Counted from the stretch's first letter, positions 9,438-19,040 are shown. The stretch is DNA of 64,000 bases from Corynebacterium sp. (GCF_030532715.1 NZ_JAUNKO010000001.1:434001-498000); one strand, 5' to 3'. Notes: generated from the sequence alone by a model not told the origin. Made by a program: numbers and translations.

Positions 9438-10601
9438 ATGCACACCGAACTCGCCGAAAAACTGCAACACAGCCGCTTCTACGGTTCGAAAACACAGACG
9501 ATTACCGGCGTGGAGGTTGTGCAAAGTCAGCCGTTGGGTTCCGCCACGCACTGCATCGTACGCGCCAGCCGCAACGGCGACAGCGACCTCTACCAACTGT
9601 GTATCGACGCCGCGTCCAACGACGTCTTCGCAACCGAAGACGTGGTGAACCATTACGGCGCAGCTCTGCAGGATGGTTCGGTCATGGGCACGGTGCATGC
9701 GCGGCGCACACCACTCCTTCCCGCGAACGCCACGGGACGCAGCCTCGGCGCGGAGCAATCGAACACTTCGCTGGTGTTCGGTGGGGAATTGCTGGTCAAG
9801 GTATTCCGAAAATTGCAGCCGGGTATCAACCCCGATGTGGAACTACTCAATGGCTTGGCCGAAACCGGGTGCGAATATGTGCCAAGGTTGCAGGGTTGGG
9901 TGAGCCAGCACATTGACGGCCAAGAATACGTCACGGCCCTGCTACAAGATTTTGCGGCTGGGTCGCGCCCCGGTTGGGATACCGCACTTGAGTTCGCCAA
10001 CGAGGGGCGCTCCTTCGCAGCGGAAGCGAAACTCCTTGGACGTGCAACCGCCGCGGTACACGAAGACCTCGCCAAGTTCTTTGGTACCCAAACGGTCCCT
10101 GGCCGGGCGCTTGCCCACAAATTGCACACGCGCCTGAATTCGTTGGCAGACGAGATCCCCCAGCTCCGCGAGTTCGCGCCGCACGCCGCGAAACTCTATG
10201 ACGCGGTATCGGACGCCGAAGCCACCATGCAGCGGGTGCACGGTGACTACCACCTCGGCCAAGTGTTGCGCACGGCGGATCGATATCTTCTCATCGACTT
10301 CGAAGGCGAACCGGCGCGGCCGCTAGCGGAACGCCGGCAAATGGATTGCGCGGTGCGTGACCTCGCGGGCATGATGCGCTCCTTCGACTACGCCGCCCAA
10401 CTGGCCACCGACGCACCTTCCGGCTGGGCTGATGAGGCGAGCGCCGCCCTGCTGGAAGGTTACGGTGGGGACCATCAAGCGCTGATGAACGCGTACCTCA
10501 TGGACAAGCTACTGTACGAAGTAGCCTACGAGCTCAACAACCGCCCCGATTGGGCTTACATTCCGCTCGGCGGGCTCGCCCGCCTGCTGCGCAGCCTTTA
10601 G
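9438..10601 (+). CDS. mak: maltokinase (Mak/Pep2-like)
   Basis: Phosphorylates maltose with ATP to maltose-1-phosphate, the donor for GlgE-type alpha-glucan elongation. It has 387 residues and an aminoglycoside-phosphotransferase-like kinase fold. The catalytic loop VHGDYHLGQV (about residue 267) and the metal-binding LIDFEGEPARPL (about residue 285) match Mak. The N-terminal lobe carries FYGSKTQTI, as in this family. It lies 10 bases after treS in the same direction. TreS and Mak act in sequence; no GlgE is in this window. Its stop codon overlaps that of the convergent idi gene (shared TTAG). Confidence 0.9.
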   Translation: MHTELAEKLQHSRFYGSKTQTITGVEVVQSQPLGSATHCIVRASRNGDSDLYQLCIDAASNDVFATEDVVNHYGAALQDGSVMGTVHARRTPLLPANATGRSLGAEQSNTSLVFGGELLVKVFRKLQPGINPDVELLNGLAETGCEYVPRLQGWVSQHIDGQEYVTALLQDFAAGSRPGWDTALEFANEGRSFAAEAKLLGRATAAVHEDLAKFFGTQTVPGRALAHKLHTRLNSLADEIPQLREFAPHAAKLYDAVSDAEATMQRVHGDYHLGQVLRTADRYLLIDFEGEPARPLAERRQMDCAVRDLAGMMRSFDYAAQLATDAPSGWADEASAALLEGYGGDHQALMNAYLMDKLLYEVAYELNNRPDWAYIPLGGLARLLRSL

Positions 10602-11149
10602 GTCAACTGTGCTACCAACCTGGGGTCGGCAAGTTGTTCGACCATCCAGGGGCTAAATCCGTGCGGGGACGTACGCACCCGGCGCAGCACCTCATCCACA
10701 GCAACCCACTCAAACTCTTTCACCTCCGCCGGGCGGGGCGCCACCAACTCCACATCGCGCACATGTGCGGTATACACCGGGCAGATTTCCCACTCCATCA
10801 CCCCGGAGGCATCTACTGCGCGGTAGGAAAAATCCGGTACGGCGAGCTGGACGTCGAAAAGTTCGCCGACGTGCACACCAAGCTCCTGGAACGCGCGACG
10901 ATGCAATGCATGTTCGGTAGCTTCGCCGGGGCCGGGATGGCCGCAGAAACTGTTGGTCCACACGCCCGGCCACGTGGCTTTCCCCAGCGCGCGGCGAGTA
11001 AGCAGCAACCGCCCGTCCGCACCCTGAAGATAGCAGGAAAATGCCAGGTGAAGCGGTGTTTCATGCGTGTGAACTGTAGCTTTATCTGCTGTTCCGGTGG
11101 GGTTACCGTCGGCGTCACACAAGACGACGAACTCCGTACTGTCGGTCAT
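10598..11149 (-). CDS. idi: isopentenyl-diphosphate delta-isomerase, type I
   Basis: Interconverts isopentenyl and dimethylallyl diphosphate, supplying the starter unit for isoprenoids. It is 183 residues from the ATG at 11149, chosen because GGTGGAG stands 7 bases upstream and the protein then begins at the conserved region (MTDSTEFVVLCDADG). Type-I signatures are NSFCGHPGPGE with the active-site Cys, the Nudix-like AFQELGV, and the MEWEICPVYTA segment carrying the catalytic Glu. It is divergent from crtE: 61 bases separate the two starts. This places precursor supply next to the prenyltransferase that uses it. Confidence 0.95.
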   Translation of the reverse strand: MTDSTEFVVLCDADGNPTGTADKATVHTHETPLHLAFSCYLQGADGRLLLTRRALGKATWPGVWTNSFCGHPGPGEATEHALHRRAFQELGVHVGELFDVQLAVPDFSYRAVDASGVMEWEICPVYTAHVRDVELVAPRPAEVKEFEWVAVDEVLRRVRTSPHGFSPWMVEQLADPRLVAQLT

Positions 11150-11175
11150 GGACTCCACCCTACCGGGGTGAAGCG

Positions 11176-11203
11176 TTGCCGTTGACCGAAACCATGAGAC
11201 AAT
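11176..11203 (+). promoter_or_regulatory. crtE promoter, leaderless-type
   Basis: TTGCCG (11176-11181), 16 bases, GACAAT (11198-11203), then 7 bases to the ATG at 11211. The predicted transcription start coincides with the start codon, and no Shine-Dalgarno sequence is present. Confidence 0.5.
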
Positions 11204-11210
11204 ACCTATC

Positions 11211-12239
11211 ATGCCCGAGCTTCCCGCCCCGTTTGTCGCAAGAACCGCCGCATCCACGGCTTTTCTGCAGCATACGCTTCAGCGCATGGTGGCTCGCGTC
11301 GCCGAATACAACACCGATATCGCACAAGCATACGAGCATGCGATGCGGATTGCGGTGGGCGGCAAGCACCTCCGCGCCACCCTGGTCCATGTCGGCGCCG
11401 ACCGGCCTATCGACGCCCCACCCCACGCCGCCGACACCGCCGTCGCCGCCGCATTCGACTTACTCCACGCATCCTTTCTCATCCTGGACGATGTGATCGA
11501 CGCCGATGAAACCCGGCGCGGTTACCCCACCATCCACGCCGCGGCCAGAGACCGCTCCGGAAACGCACACTATGGCGAATCCGTGGCGATCCTTGCAGGC
11601 ACGGCAGCGCTGAATACTGCCACCCACATCGTGGCCAATTGCGGCGCCAACGCGGACATCACGCTCCGCGTACTCACTGAGTTTACGGAGGCCACGGAGG
11701 ATTCCATGATCGGCGAGTTTATGGATATCCATCATTCCCTGCCCCACGTCACCCCGTCGGATCGATCGATCCACCTCGCCTCTCGGCTCAAAACATCCGC
11801 CTACTCTTTCGAAGCGCCGCTTGCGTGCGGAGCGCTGCTCGGCGGTCATGCGGAACGCGGAGAACAATTGGTGCGGATCGGCAGGCATCTGGGTACCGCG
11901 TACCAAATGGCCGACGACCTGCAATCGGTGTTCGGCTCGCCCGCGCGCACCGGCAAGGACCCCGCCGGAGATCTACTTCATGGGCGCGCCACCCCGCTGA
12001 TCGCCACGGCGCGGGCCACCCCACACTGGCCGAAAATCGAACAAGCTATCACCACTCAGGATTGGGAACAGGCGCGCGAATTGTTCCGCGAGTGCGGTGC
12101 CGCAGCACGCTCCGCCCAACGCGCGGCAGACCACCTAGATACCGCAGCCGCGCTGGCGGCCGACACCCCACTGTCAACGCCAGCGCAGGCGGTACTTACG
12201 GTGGTCGGAGCGGCGATCAGGGAGAACACCCGTGTCTGA
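11211..12239 (+). CDS. crtE: geranylgeranyl diphosphate synthase, polyprenyl synthetase family
   Basis: A trans-isoprenyl diphosphate synthase that condenses IPP with allylic diphosphates, expected to give C20 GGPP for the carotenoid genes behind it. It is 342 residues. The first aspartate-rich motif LDDVIDADETRRG is at about residue 92-103; the second is QMADDLQSVFG followed by TGKD, the actinobacterial form that lacks the last Asp of classical DDxxD. GGKHLRATLV near residue 47 is the IPP-binding region. It overlaps crtB by 8 bases. It could also serve menaquinone precursors (idsA-like); the operon context favours carotenoid synthesis. Confidence 0.9.
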   Translation: MPELPAPFVARTAASTAFLQHTLQRMVARVAEYNTDIAQAYEHAMRIAVGGKHLRATLVHVGADRPIDAPPHAADTAVAAAFDLLHASFLILDDVIDADETRRGYPTIHAAARDRSGNAHYGESVAILAGTAALNTATHIVANCGANADITLRVLTEFTEATEDSMIGEFMDIHHSLPHVTPSDRSIHLASRLKTSAYSFEAPLACGALLGGHAERGEQLVRIGRHLGTAYQMADDLQSVFGSPARTGKDPAGDLLHGRATPLIATARATPHWPKIEQAITTQDWEQARELFRECGAAARSAQRAADHLDTAAALAADTPLSTPAQAVLTVVGAAIRENTRV

Positions 12240-13107
12240 GCAACACCACCCACCTGCGCTATTTAGTGCAATGTCCGAACGGGCAGCCGCCGGGGTGATG
12301 GCGCACTATTCCACCAGTTTTTCACTCGCTACCCAACTACTCTCCCCGCGCATGCGAGCAGATGTTCGCAACCTCTATGCGGTAGTGCGCATCGCGGACG
12401 AAATTGTTGACGGCGCGGCTGCCGGCGTCGCAAGTACAGAAATTGCGCACGAACTCACATTGTTCCGCCAAGCGGTGTTTCGGGGCTGCGCACTTGGTTT
12501 TTCTAGCAACCCGATCATTCACGCGTTTGCCGCCACGTTTCGGCGCTGCCGCATCGCCGAGGCGCAACTCGAATCCTTTTTTGATTCCATGGAGCGCGAT
12601 CTAGGCCAAACCACACACACCGCCGAATCCCGCGCCGACTATGTATACGGTTCCGCGGAGGTTATCGGCCTCATGTGCCTCGCAATCTTTACCGCCAATG
12701 ACCCCTTACTACCTGCGGATAAACCCCGCGCGGAAAGCGGGGCGCGGGCGCTCGGCGCGGCGTTTCAAAACATTAATTTTCTGCGCGATTTGGCCACCGA
12801 CCGCGATTTGCTGGGCCGTACCTACCTCACGGACGACCAACCATTTGATGACGCCGCAAAGGATGCGATCATCGCGGAAATCCGCGCCGACCTACGCACC
12901 GCATACGATGCGATCCCGCTACTCCCCCGCGCCGCCCGCACTGGCGTGCTCACGGCGTATTACATGTTTGATGAGCTGACGCGGCGCCTTGAAGCGGCCC
13001 CCGCCAGCGTGGTTGCCACTAGCAGGATCCGCGTGCCGGGTACGGTGAAAGCAGCGCTCACTGCCCGCGCGATTGCCCACGCTCCGCGCCTTGGCTCCCC
13101 TCGGTGA
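12232..13107 (+). CDS. crtB: phytoene synthase
   Basis: Joins two GGPP molecules head to head to phytoene. It is 291 residues from a GTG at 12232 that overlaps the crtE stop region by 8 bases, so translation is probably coupled. The substrate-binding motif ADEIVDG (DxxxD) is near residue 61, the conserved SFSLATQLL near residue 28, and the second region ALGAAFQNINFLRDLATD (NxxRD) near residue 175. The YMFDELTRRLE segment near the C-terminus also matches the squalene/phytoene synthase family. A C30 (dehydrosqualene) activity cannot be excluded from sequence, but an adjacent GGPP synthase argues for C40. Confidence 0.92.
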   Translation: MSEQHHPPALFSAMSERAAAGVMAHYSTSFSLATQLLSPRMRADVRNLYAVVRIADEIVDGAAAGVASTEIAHELTLFRQAVFRGCALGFSSNPIIHAFAATFRRCRIAEAQLESFFDSMERDLGQTTHTAESRADYVYGSAEVIGLMCLAIFTANDPLLPADKPRAESGARALGAAFQNINFLRDLATDRDLLGRTYLTDDQPFDDAAKDAIIAEIRADLRTAYDAIPLLPRAARTGVLTAYYMFDELTRRLEAAPASVVATSRIRVPGTVKAALTARAIAHAPRLGSPR

Positions 13108-13121
13108 AAGGAATTCCACTG

Positions 13122-14681
13122 ATGAATACCTCCCAACCCCGCAGCATCGTCATCGGCGGTGGTATCGCCGGGCTCGCCACGGCGGCCCTATTGGCGCATC
13201 GCGGGCACGACGTCACCCTCGTCGAACAAACCGATCAACTGGGCGGCCGCGCGGGCAGGCACCAAGCGCACGGATTCACCTGGGACACGGGCCCCAGCTG
13301 GTACCTCATGCCGGAGGCCTTCGAACATTTCTTCACTCAATTGGGGACCAGTGCCGATGCGGAACTAGAGTTGGTGCGATTGGAACCCGCCTACCGAGTA
13401 TTCCCAGAACACGCGGAACCGATGGACGTCGTCACGGGCAACGCCGAAGAACTCTTCGAATCGCTGGAGGTCGGAGCGGGTGAGAAACTAGCCACATATC
13501 TGCGCCATGCGGAGCTCACCTACCGCACCGCTCTTGATCAATTCCTCTACACCACGTTTTCCTCCCTTCGCCCGTATCTAAAACTCCGCTTGTTGCGACG
13601 CGCAACGTTGCTGAAACGGCTGCTCACCACGAGCCTCAAGGATTGGGTGGAGCGGGAGTTCACCCACCCCGTACTGCGGCAAATCCTGCAATACCCTGCG
13701 GTGTTTTTATCCTCCGATCCTGCGCGCACGCCCGCGATGTACCACTTACTTAGCCACACCGACCTCACCGACGGTGTGTACTACCCGCTCGGCGGCTTCA
13801 ACGCGGTGGTGGATGCGTTAGTACGGCTCGCCACGGAGGCAGGGGCGACGCTGCGAACCAATTGCACAGCGGAAGAGATTTTGTGCGATCCCGGGTTTGT
13901 TACCGGCCGCCGCCACGCGGTCCGCGGTGTGCGCATCCGCCACACCGATGACAGGGTGGAAACCCTGCATGCCGATACCGTCGTCTCCTGCGCTGACCTG
14001 CATCACACCGAACACGCGCTGCTGGAGCCCGGTTTTCGCAGCTATCCGGAACGCAGTTGGAAGCGCCGAGACCCCGGCATCAGCGTCATCGTCGCCCTCC
14101 TCGGCGTGGAGGGCAAGCTACCGGAGTTGTTGCACCACCAACTCTTGCTCTCGGCAGATTGGGACGCTGATTTTGATGCCATGTTCCGCACTGGCGGGGT
14201 GTCCCGCTCGCTGTACGTGAGTAAGACGTCCGCGACGGATCCTAGTGTGGCCCCCGAAGGGTGCGAAAACCTGTTCGTATTGATCCCGGTCGCGCCGGAT
14301 CCGGACTTGGGTTCCGGTTCGCTGTACGCGGCGGACGGTATCGCCGACCCGCGAGTCGATCGGGCGATCGACGAAGCCATTGCGATGATTGCCCACCGTG
14401 CGGGCATCCCCGATCTTGCGGACCGGATCGTGAGCAGGCACAGTATCGGGCCAACGGACTACGCGGAACGTTTCAACGCCTGGCAGGCGGGAGCCATTGG
14501 GCCCGCGCACACGCTGCGACAATCCGCGTTCCTGCGCGGCAGTAATGCCTCAATAAAGGTCGCCGGTTTGTACTACGCTGGCGCAACCACGGTGCCGGGC
14601 GTAGGCGTACCCATGTGCCTGATCAGCGCGGAAAATGTGCTCAAGCGCATCGACGGGGATACCTCCGTCGGGCCCGCCTAA
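13122..14681 (+). CDS. crtI: phytoene desaturase
   Basis: An FAD-dependent desaturase introducing double bases' worth of conjugation (stepwise double bonds) into phytoene, giving neurosporene or lycopene. It is 519 residues from the ATG at 13122, preceded by AAAGGAATTCCACTG; the GTG at 13104 is upstream of that ribosome-binding site and was not used. The dinucleotide fold IVIGGGIAGLATAALLAHRG is at residues 10-29. The C-terminal CrtI signature includes YYAGATTVPGVGVPMCL, which binds FAD. It is the last gene of the crtE-crtB-crtI run: no lycopene cyclase or elongase follows. Its TAA overlaps the stop of the convergent gene at 14678. Confidence 0.94.
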   Translation: MNTSQPRSIVIGGGIAGLATAALLAHRGHDVTLVEQTDQLGGRAGRHQAHGFTWDTGPSWYLMPEAFEHFFTQLGTSADAELELVRLEPAYRVFPEHAEPMDVVTGNAEELFESLEVGAGEKLATYLRHAELTYRTALDQFLYTTFSSLRPYLKLRLLRRATLLKRLLTTSLKDWVEREFTHPVLRQILQYPAVFLSSDPARTPAMYHLLSHTDLTDGVYYPLGGFNAVVDALVRLATEAGATLRTNCTAEEILCDPGFVTGRRHAVRGVRIRHTDDRVETLHADTVVSCADLHHTEHALLEPGFRSYPERSWKRRDPGISVIVALLGVEGKLPELLHHQLLLSADWDADFDAMFRTGGVSRSLYVSKTSATDPSVAPEGCENLFVLIPVAPDPDLGSGSLYAADGIADPRVDRAIDEAIAMIAHRAGIPDLADRIVSRHSIGPTDYAERFNAWQAGAIGPAHTLRQSAFLRGSNASIKVAGLYYAGATTVPGVGVPMCLISAENVLKRIDGDTSVGPA

Positions 14682-16369
14682 CCAGGTTGGCGCACCCACG
14701 CGCCAATGGGCCCGTCGAGGACGGGCTTGAGCTCCCCAATGAGATCATTCACGTTTTTGTTGCGCTCAAGTTTGTTGCGGCTTCGCTTCTGTTTGCCCTG
14801 TTGGGCCGCATGATGCGGCGCCCCACCCGCCATTGGCATGCCGCCCATGTATCCGCCGCGCGTGCCCGTTGCCACCGTGTTTGAACTTGTCGAGGCGGTG
14901 GGGACCGGGGAGCTGCCAAAACTGGGCCCTGGGCCGGCTGGTGAATTTCCCGTCAGCCCACCAATGGGGGCACTATGGCCACGCTTGTTCCATGCTCCCA
15001 TGAGCGGCGTACCCATCGCCCCCGACATGGGCATGGGGGCGGCCGCGCCGCCCGACGGCGTGGTGGCACCATTGATTGGGCCAGGTGGTGCGGCGTGTTT
15101 GCCGTACATCGGTGCGGAATCAATCCCGTTCATACCGGACCTGCTGATCGGCTGCTGTGGGCCAACCAGCGGCATCGGAGCAGCCCCGAACGGCGACGGC
15201 GAGTATCCGGGCGTTGGCGCGGGAGTTCCAGCGAACCCAAGGGTGTGTGGTGGTGTCGGCGGATGCAATAGGTCAGGGCCCACACCAGCTTGTTGGGTGC
15301 CTATGCCGCCGAAAAGCCTGTGTATCCCATCAACCACCTGCCCTACCGCGCCCAGTGTGGAACCAATCGTGGGCTGGCCGTACGGGGTAGGCGCCGCAGT
15401 ACCGACGCGCAACGCTGGCCCGATGTTCAAAGGCTGACCGCTGCCAGCCACGGAACCGAAACCCGCCTCAATAGGCTGGCCCCCAGCAGGGTTCCATTGC
15501 GAAGCCGTGCTTTGGGCACTATCCATCAGCCCACCAATGGGCGGCACGCCACCTTGAAGGGCTGCGGGGAATTCTCCACCCATAAAGCCAGCGAGAAATT
15601 CCTGTTCGGCAGCCTTTTGCGCCACTGGGTCAGGGATCGCATCAATCCCGGCTTTCGCGGTGACGGCTTGTTGCTGGCCCCACGTGGTGACCGCATCCAC
15701 GTGATTCAGCGTGGCGGCCATGGTCGCAGCATTCGCCGCAAAATCCTTACCCACTTCAACCACTTTGGTGATGATCTCCACAGCGCGCTGAAAAATATCG
15801 CCCGTATTGCAGGTAAGCAATTCGTCGGCGATACCGGCAAGTCGGGTGACCACATCGAGGATTTCACCGGACATCATGCTCCAGGCCTGGCACGCCTGCC
15901 GAATCACATCGAGTTTAGTGCCGGCGAATGCCGAGATGAGTTGATCCAGACTGGTCACCACACCAGCGGCGGCGGGTGCCGCAAACGTAAACGGATGGAA
16001 TTCCATGGGTGGACGCTGCGGAAAGCTCACACATTCAGTTCCGATATCGCCGCCTTGATCGGCGATGTCCATGGCGCGGGAGTTGCAATCCTCCTGGCTC
16101 GCAAGCGCCTCAATGCTCGCGGCCAGCGCCTTGGAAATCCAATTGACGTGCTGTTTATAGCAGGCGAGCACGTCCGCCGCGGAGCCGACGCCGCCGCACA
16201 GTACTTGCCCGTGGGAGGCGCCTAATTGGTCAAGGCCCGGCACTGCCGAAAAGGAGCTGTCCAGCTGCCCTTCGAACGCGTGCCGCACGGTGCCTTCAAG
16301 CAGGTTGGCAATGTCTTGGATTTGACAGGCCAGGCCCATCCCAGACTCCGGGACAAAATCGAGTTCCAT
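14678..16369 (-). CDS. Ala/Gly/Pro/Met-rich protein, possible type VII secretion-type substrate
   Basis: An unknown protein of 563 residues. Residues about 1-110 are helical with conserved-looking small residues and unusually many cysteines (C15, C58, C70, C95, C113). Residues about 130-270 form a second helical region. Residues about 270-520 are low complexity (repeated GGxPMPMSG- and PIGG-like stretches, many Pro, Gly, Met). The C-terminus is basic then acidic (KQKRSRNKLERNKNVNDL) and ends in a W near the tail. This helical head plus disordered Gly/Pro tail resembles PPE/EspA-like ESX substrates of Mycobacteriales, but I see no WXG motif, no clear YxxxD/E signal and no ESX gene nearby. The start is supported by GAGGTGGAATTCC before the ATG. 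Function is inferred only by shape. Confidence 0.75.
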   Translation of the reverse strand: MELDFVPESGMGLACQIQDIANLLEGTVRHAFEGQLDSSFSAVPGLDQLGASHGQVLCGGVGSAADVLACYKQHVNWISKALAASIEALASQEDCNSRAMDIADQGGDIGTECVSFPQRPPMEFHPFTFAAPAAAGVVTSLDQLISAFAGTKLDVIRQACQAWSMMSGEILDVVTRLAGIADELLTCNTGDIFQRAVEIITKVVEVGKDFAANAATMAATLNHVDAVTTWGQQQAVTAKAGIDAIPDPVAQKAAEQEFLAGFMGGEFPAALQGGVPPIGGLMDSAQSTASQWNPAGGQPIEAGFGSVAGSGQPLNIGPALRVGTAAPTPYGQPTIGSTLGAVGQVVDGIHRLFGGIGTQQAGVGPDLLHPPTPPHTLGFAGTPAPTPGYSPSPFGAAPMPLVGPQQPISRSGMNGIDSAPMYGKHAAPPGPINGATTPSGGAAAPMPMSGAMGTPLMGAWNKRGHSAPIGGLTGNSPAGPGPSFGSSPVPTASTSSNTVATGTRGGYMGGMPMAGGAPHHAAQQGKQKRSRNKLERNKNVNDLIGELKPVLDGPIGAWVRQPG

Positions 16370-16522
16370 GGAATTCCACCTCGCAGCGCGCGCTCCAACG
16401 TCACATGATCACGGCTTGGCACAAACCAGCAGATTTCTTGACCAACCCGCTTGCCGAATTAGACGAACGAGGAACCCAACGCGGTTCCATGGAGCAGCGC
16501 AGCCCACCCCGCAACGGGGGCA

Positions 16523-17083
16523 CTAGCCGACAAGGCTGCCGCGGAAGACGACGTTACCTACCTTGAGCTCGGAGGAATACAAATTACCGATTGTCGTGTT
16601 GAAAGCATACGTAATGGTAGTTTTGGCGCCCACGCCCAAAGGCAAATCGAGGCCAGACTCCACGCCGGAGGAATCCTTATCCAAGGGTTCCACTTCGGTG
16701 ACATTTCCGGAATAGTCTTTCAACTTCAATGTTGCTGACTTCACAGCATCAGGAGGGAGTGGAACATCATTCAGATTCTTGATATAAAGGCTCACTGCCA
16801 CGCCGCCATACGGGGCAACCTGTGCTCCTACGAGTGTCCATTCCACATTTAACCCAGGATCGTGGTGGTTGCCGTAAATTTCATCGACAATCACGTCGTC
16901 CACATCCTTGGCGCTAAACGTAGGTTTAGAAACGGCGCTGGCAGACACTGTTGACTCAGCCGATTCCGCATCCGCTGTGTCATCCTTTCCGCCAAATGCG
17001 CTGCAACCTGCGAGGACTAGTGCGGACGTAACTAGGATTCCAGCACCAACCAACAACGTTTTGCGTGCATTGTTTCCTCTCAT
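16523..17083 (-). CDS. secreted lipoprotein, unknown function
   Basis: 186 residues from the ATG at 17083, chosen over an earlier in-frame start because GGAAGGGAG lies directly upstream and a complete signal peptide then begins at residue 1 (RGNNARKTLLVGAGILV). The lipobox LAGC puts the lipidated Cys at about residue 27. A Ser/Asp/Glu/Ala-rich linker follows, then a beta-rich domain (VSLYIKNLNDVPLPPDAV, TTITYAFNTTIGN) that looks like the Ig-like DUF4352/DUF5067 fold of actinobacterial lipoproteins. It would be anchored on the outer face of the cytoplasmic membrane. Ligand and role are unknown. Confidence 0.8.
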   Translation of the reverse strand: MRGNNARKTLLVGAGILVTSALVLAGCSAFGGKDDTADAESAESTVSASAVSKPTFSAKDVDDVIVDEIYGNHHDPGLNVEWTLVGAQVAPYGGVAVSLYIKNLNDVPLPPDAVKSATLKLKDYSGNVTEVEPLDKDSSGVESGLDLPLGVGAKTTITYAFNTTIGNLYSSELKVGNVVFRGSLVG

Positions 17084-17206
17084 GCACACGTCTCCCTTCC
17101 GGCGGCCAATGACCTCATCCAAATATTCTAATACGCGCAACTTATCTCGTGGTTAGCCCGCGTCCTCCCAGCTGCGCCCATACAAGAAAAAGACGAAAGC
17201 TCTCCC

Positions 17207-19030
17207 GTGCGTTCCCTAACAAAAATTTTGCGCGATGCCAGCACATTGTGGCCGTTGTATGTGGGTGTGATCATCACATCACTCACCACTGCGGGGCTGG
17301 CGCTAGTCACCCCGTTTATCATTCGCACGGCTACGGATACCATCGTGGCGTCGATAAGCGGACAACAGTCCGCACCCGACGCGATGCAGGTGATTCTGTG
17401 GCTAGCGGCCGCATTGCTGGCGGCGGAAATCGCGCATAGCCTGGTGTTTAACATCGGCGGCTACCTCGGCGACGTCCTCGCTGCGCGGCTCAAGCAGATA
17501 CTGTCCACGCGGTACTTTGCCAAGCTGCTCAGCCTGCCGCAACAGTATTTTGACAAGCAGGTCACCGGCACCATTGTGGCCAGGCTAGACCGCTCAGTAA
17601 ACTCCGTCACGCAGTGCTTCCAGGCGTTTACCAACAACTTTTTCCCCATGCTGCTTACCGTGGCGGCCGTCCTCGGCATCACCGCGTGGTACTACTGGCC
17701 AATCGCCGTGCTGCTCGCCATCGTGTTTCCGGTTTACATGTGGCTCACCACCATGACCAGCACCCGATGGCAAACCATCGAAGGGGAAAAGAACAAAAAC
17801 ATCGACATCGCGGACGGCAGATTCGCCGAGGTGATCGGTCAAACCAAAACCGTCAAATCGTTCGTTACGGAATTGCTCGAGCTGGGCTCCTTTGCCCGAC
17901 GCTACGGCAACACGATAGGGCTGACCCGCACACAATCGAAATACTGGCACCGCATGGATTTCCTACGCGGCGCCGCGCTCAACATCCTGTTTTTCGGAAT
18001 CTACGCCCTGCTTTTTACCCGCACCTTATCCGGGCATTTTTCCATCGGTGACATGGTGATGTTGATCCAGCTGGTCACCATGGCGCGCCAACCAGTGTTT
18101 ATGATGAGCTACCTGGTGGATATCTCGCAGCGCGCCATCGCCGGCTCAAAGGACTACTTCGAGGTAATGTCCACGGACCCAGAACCTACCGCAGACCCGC
18201 AGCTGGTGGCGGCAACCGCTACATCTGACGTGCCACAGCTCCGTCCCACCCCATTGGAACCCCTACCGCCTGCCGAACCTGTGTTGGAACTGAATAATGT
18301 TTCCTTCGGCTATCCGGGCGATAAGGAAGTCATCCACGGGGTTTCGTTCGTGGCGCGCCGCGGGCAGCGAATCGCTTTGGTGGGCGAATCGGGCGGCGGG
18401 AAGTCCACGCTAGTCAACCTCATTCTCGGCCTCTATGCCCCAAGCTCCGGAGAGCTCAAGGTATGCGGGCAGGACGTCAAACAACTGTCCGCGTCGAAAT
18501 TGCGGGCTTCGGTTGGTGTGGTGTTCCAAGAGGCGAGCCTGTTTTCCGGCACCATCCGGGAAAACATCGCTTACGGTAAGCCGCACGCCACACAGGCGGA
18601 AGTCATTGCCGCCGCGCAACGCGCCAACGCGCATGATTTCATCGTGGGTTTCGAGGACGGGTACGACACTGTTGTCGGTGAGCGCGGTGTGCGGTTGTCG
18701 GGCGGGCAGAAGCAGCGCATCGCGGTGGCGCGCGCCATGCTCAAGGACGCCCCTGTGCTGGTGTTAGACGAGGCGACCTCCGCGCTGGATACCCGCAGCG
18801 AACTCGCCGTGCAGCAAGGCCTGGACGAACTCATGGCCGATCGCACCACGTTGATTATTGCGCACCGGTTGTCCACCATTGCTGGCGTAGACACGATTGT
18901 GACGCTGCGCGATGGGCACATTGATGAGATCGGCTCGCCGCAGCATCTTGCCACCACTGGCGGTATATATGCGCAGCTCTTGGCGCTGACCGATGCGGAA
19001 CAGCTGAAAGCCTTTGAGTTGCGCAGTTAA
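17207..19030 (+). CDS. ABC exporter, fused membrane and ATPase domains
   Basis: A half-size ABC exporter of 607 residues that would dimerise in the cytoplasmic membrane. The membrane domain (about residues 1-310) starts LWPLYVGVIITSLTTAGLAL and contains several further hydrophobic segments. The nucleotide-binding domain has Walker A GESGGGKST (about 393), signature LSGGQKQR (about 498), Walker B VLVLDEATSALD (about 518) and the H-loop IIAHRLST. A proline-rich linker of about 25 residues joins the two domains. The start is a GTG with no strong Shine-Dalgarno sequence. The transported substrate cannot be told. aecD follows 10 bases later in the same direction. Confidence 0.92.
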   Translation: MRSLTKILRDASTLWPLYVGVIITSLTTAGLALVTPFIIRTATDTIVASISGQQSAPDAMQVILWLAAALLAAEIAHSLVFNIGGYLGDVLAARLKQILSTRYFAKLLSLPQQYFDKQVTGTIVARLDRSVNSVTQCFQAFTNNFFPMLLTVAAVLGITAWYYWPIAVLLAIVFPVYMWLTTMTSTRWQTIEGEKNKNIDIADGRFAEVIGQTKTVKSFVTELLELGSFARRYGNTIGLTRTQSKYWHRMDFLRGAALNILFFGIYALLFTRTLSGHFSIGDMVMLIQLVTMARQPVFMMSYLVDISQRAIAGSKDYFEVMSTDPEPTADPQLVAATATSDVPQLRPTPLEPLPPAEPVLELNNVSFGYPGDKEVIHGVSFVARRGQRIALVGESGGGKSTLVNLILGLYAPSSGELKVCGQDVKQLSASKLRASVGVVFQEASLFSGTIRENIAYGKPHATQAEVIAAAQRANAHDFIVGFEDGYDTVVGERGVRLSGGQKQRIAVARAMLKDAPVLVLDEATSALDTRSELAVQQGLDELMADRTTLIIAHRLSTIAGVDTIVTLRDGHIDEIGSPQHLATTGGIYAQLLALTDAEQLKAFELRS

Positions 19031-19040
19031 AGTGTGAGGC

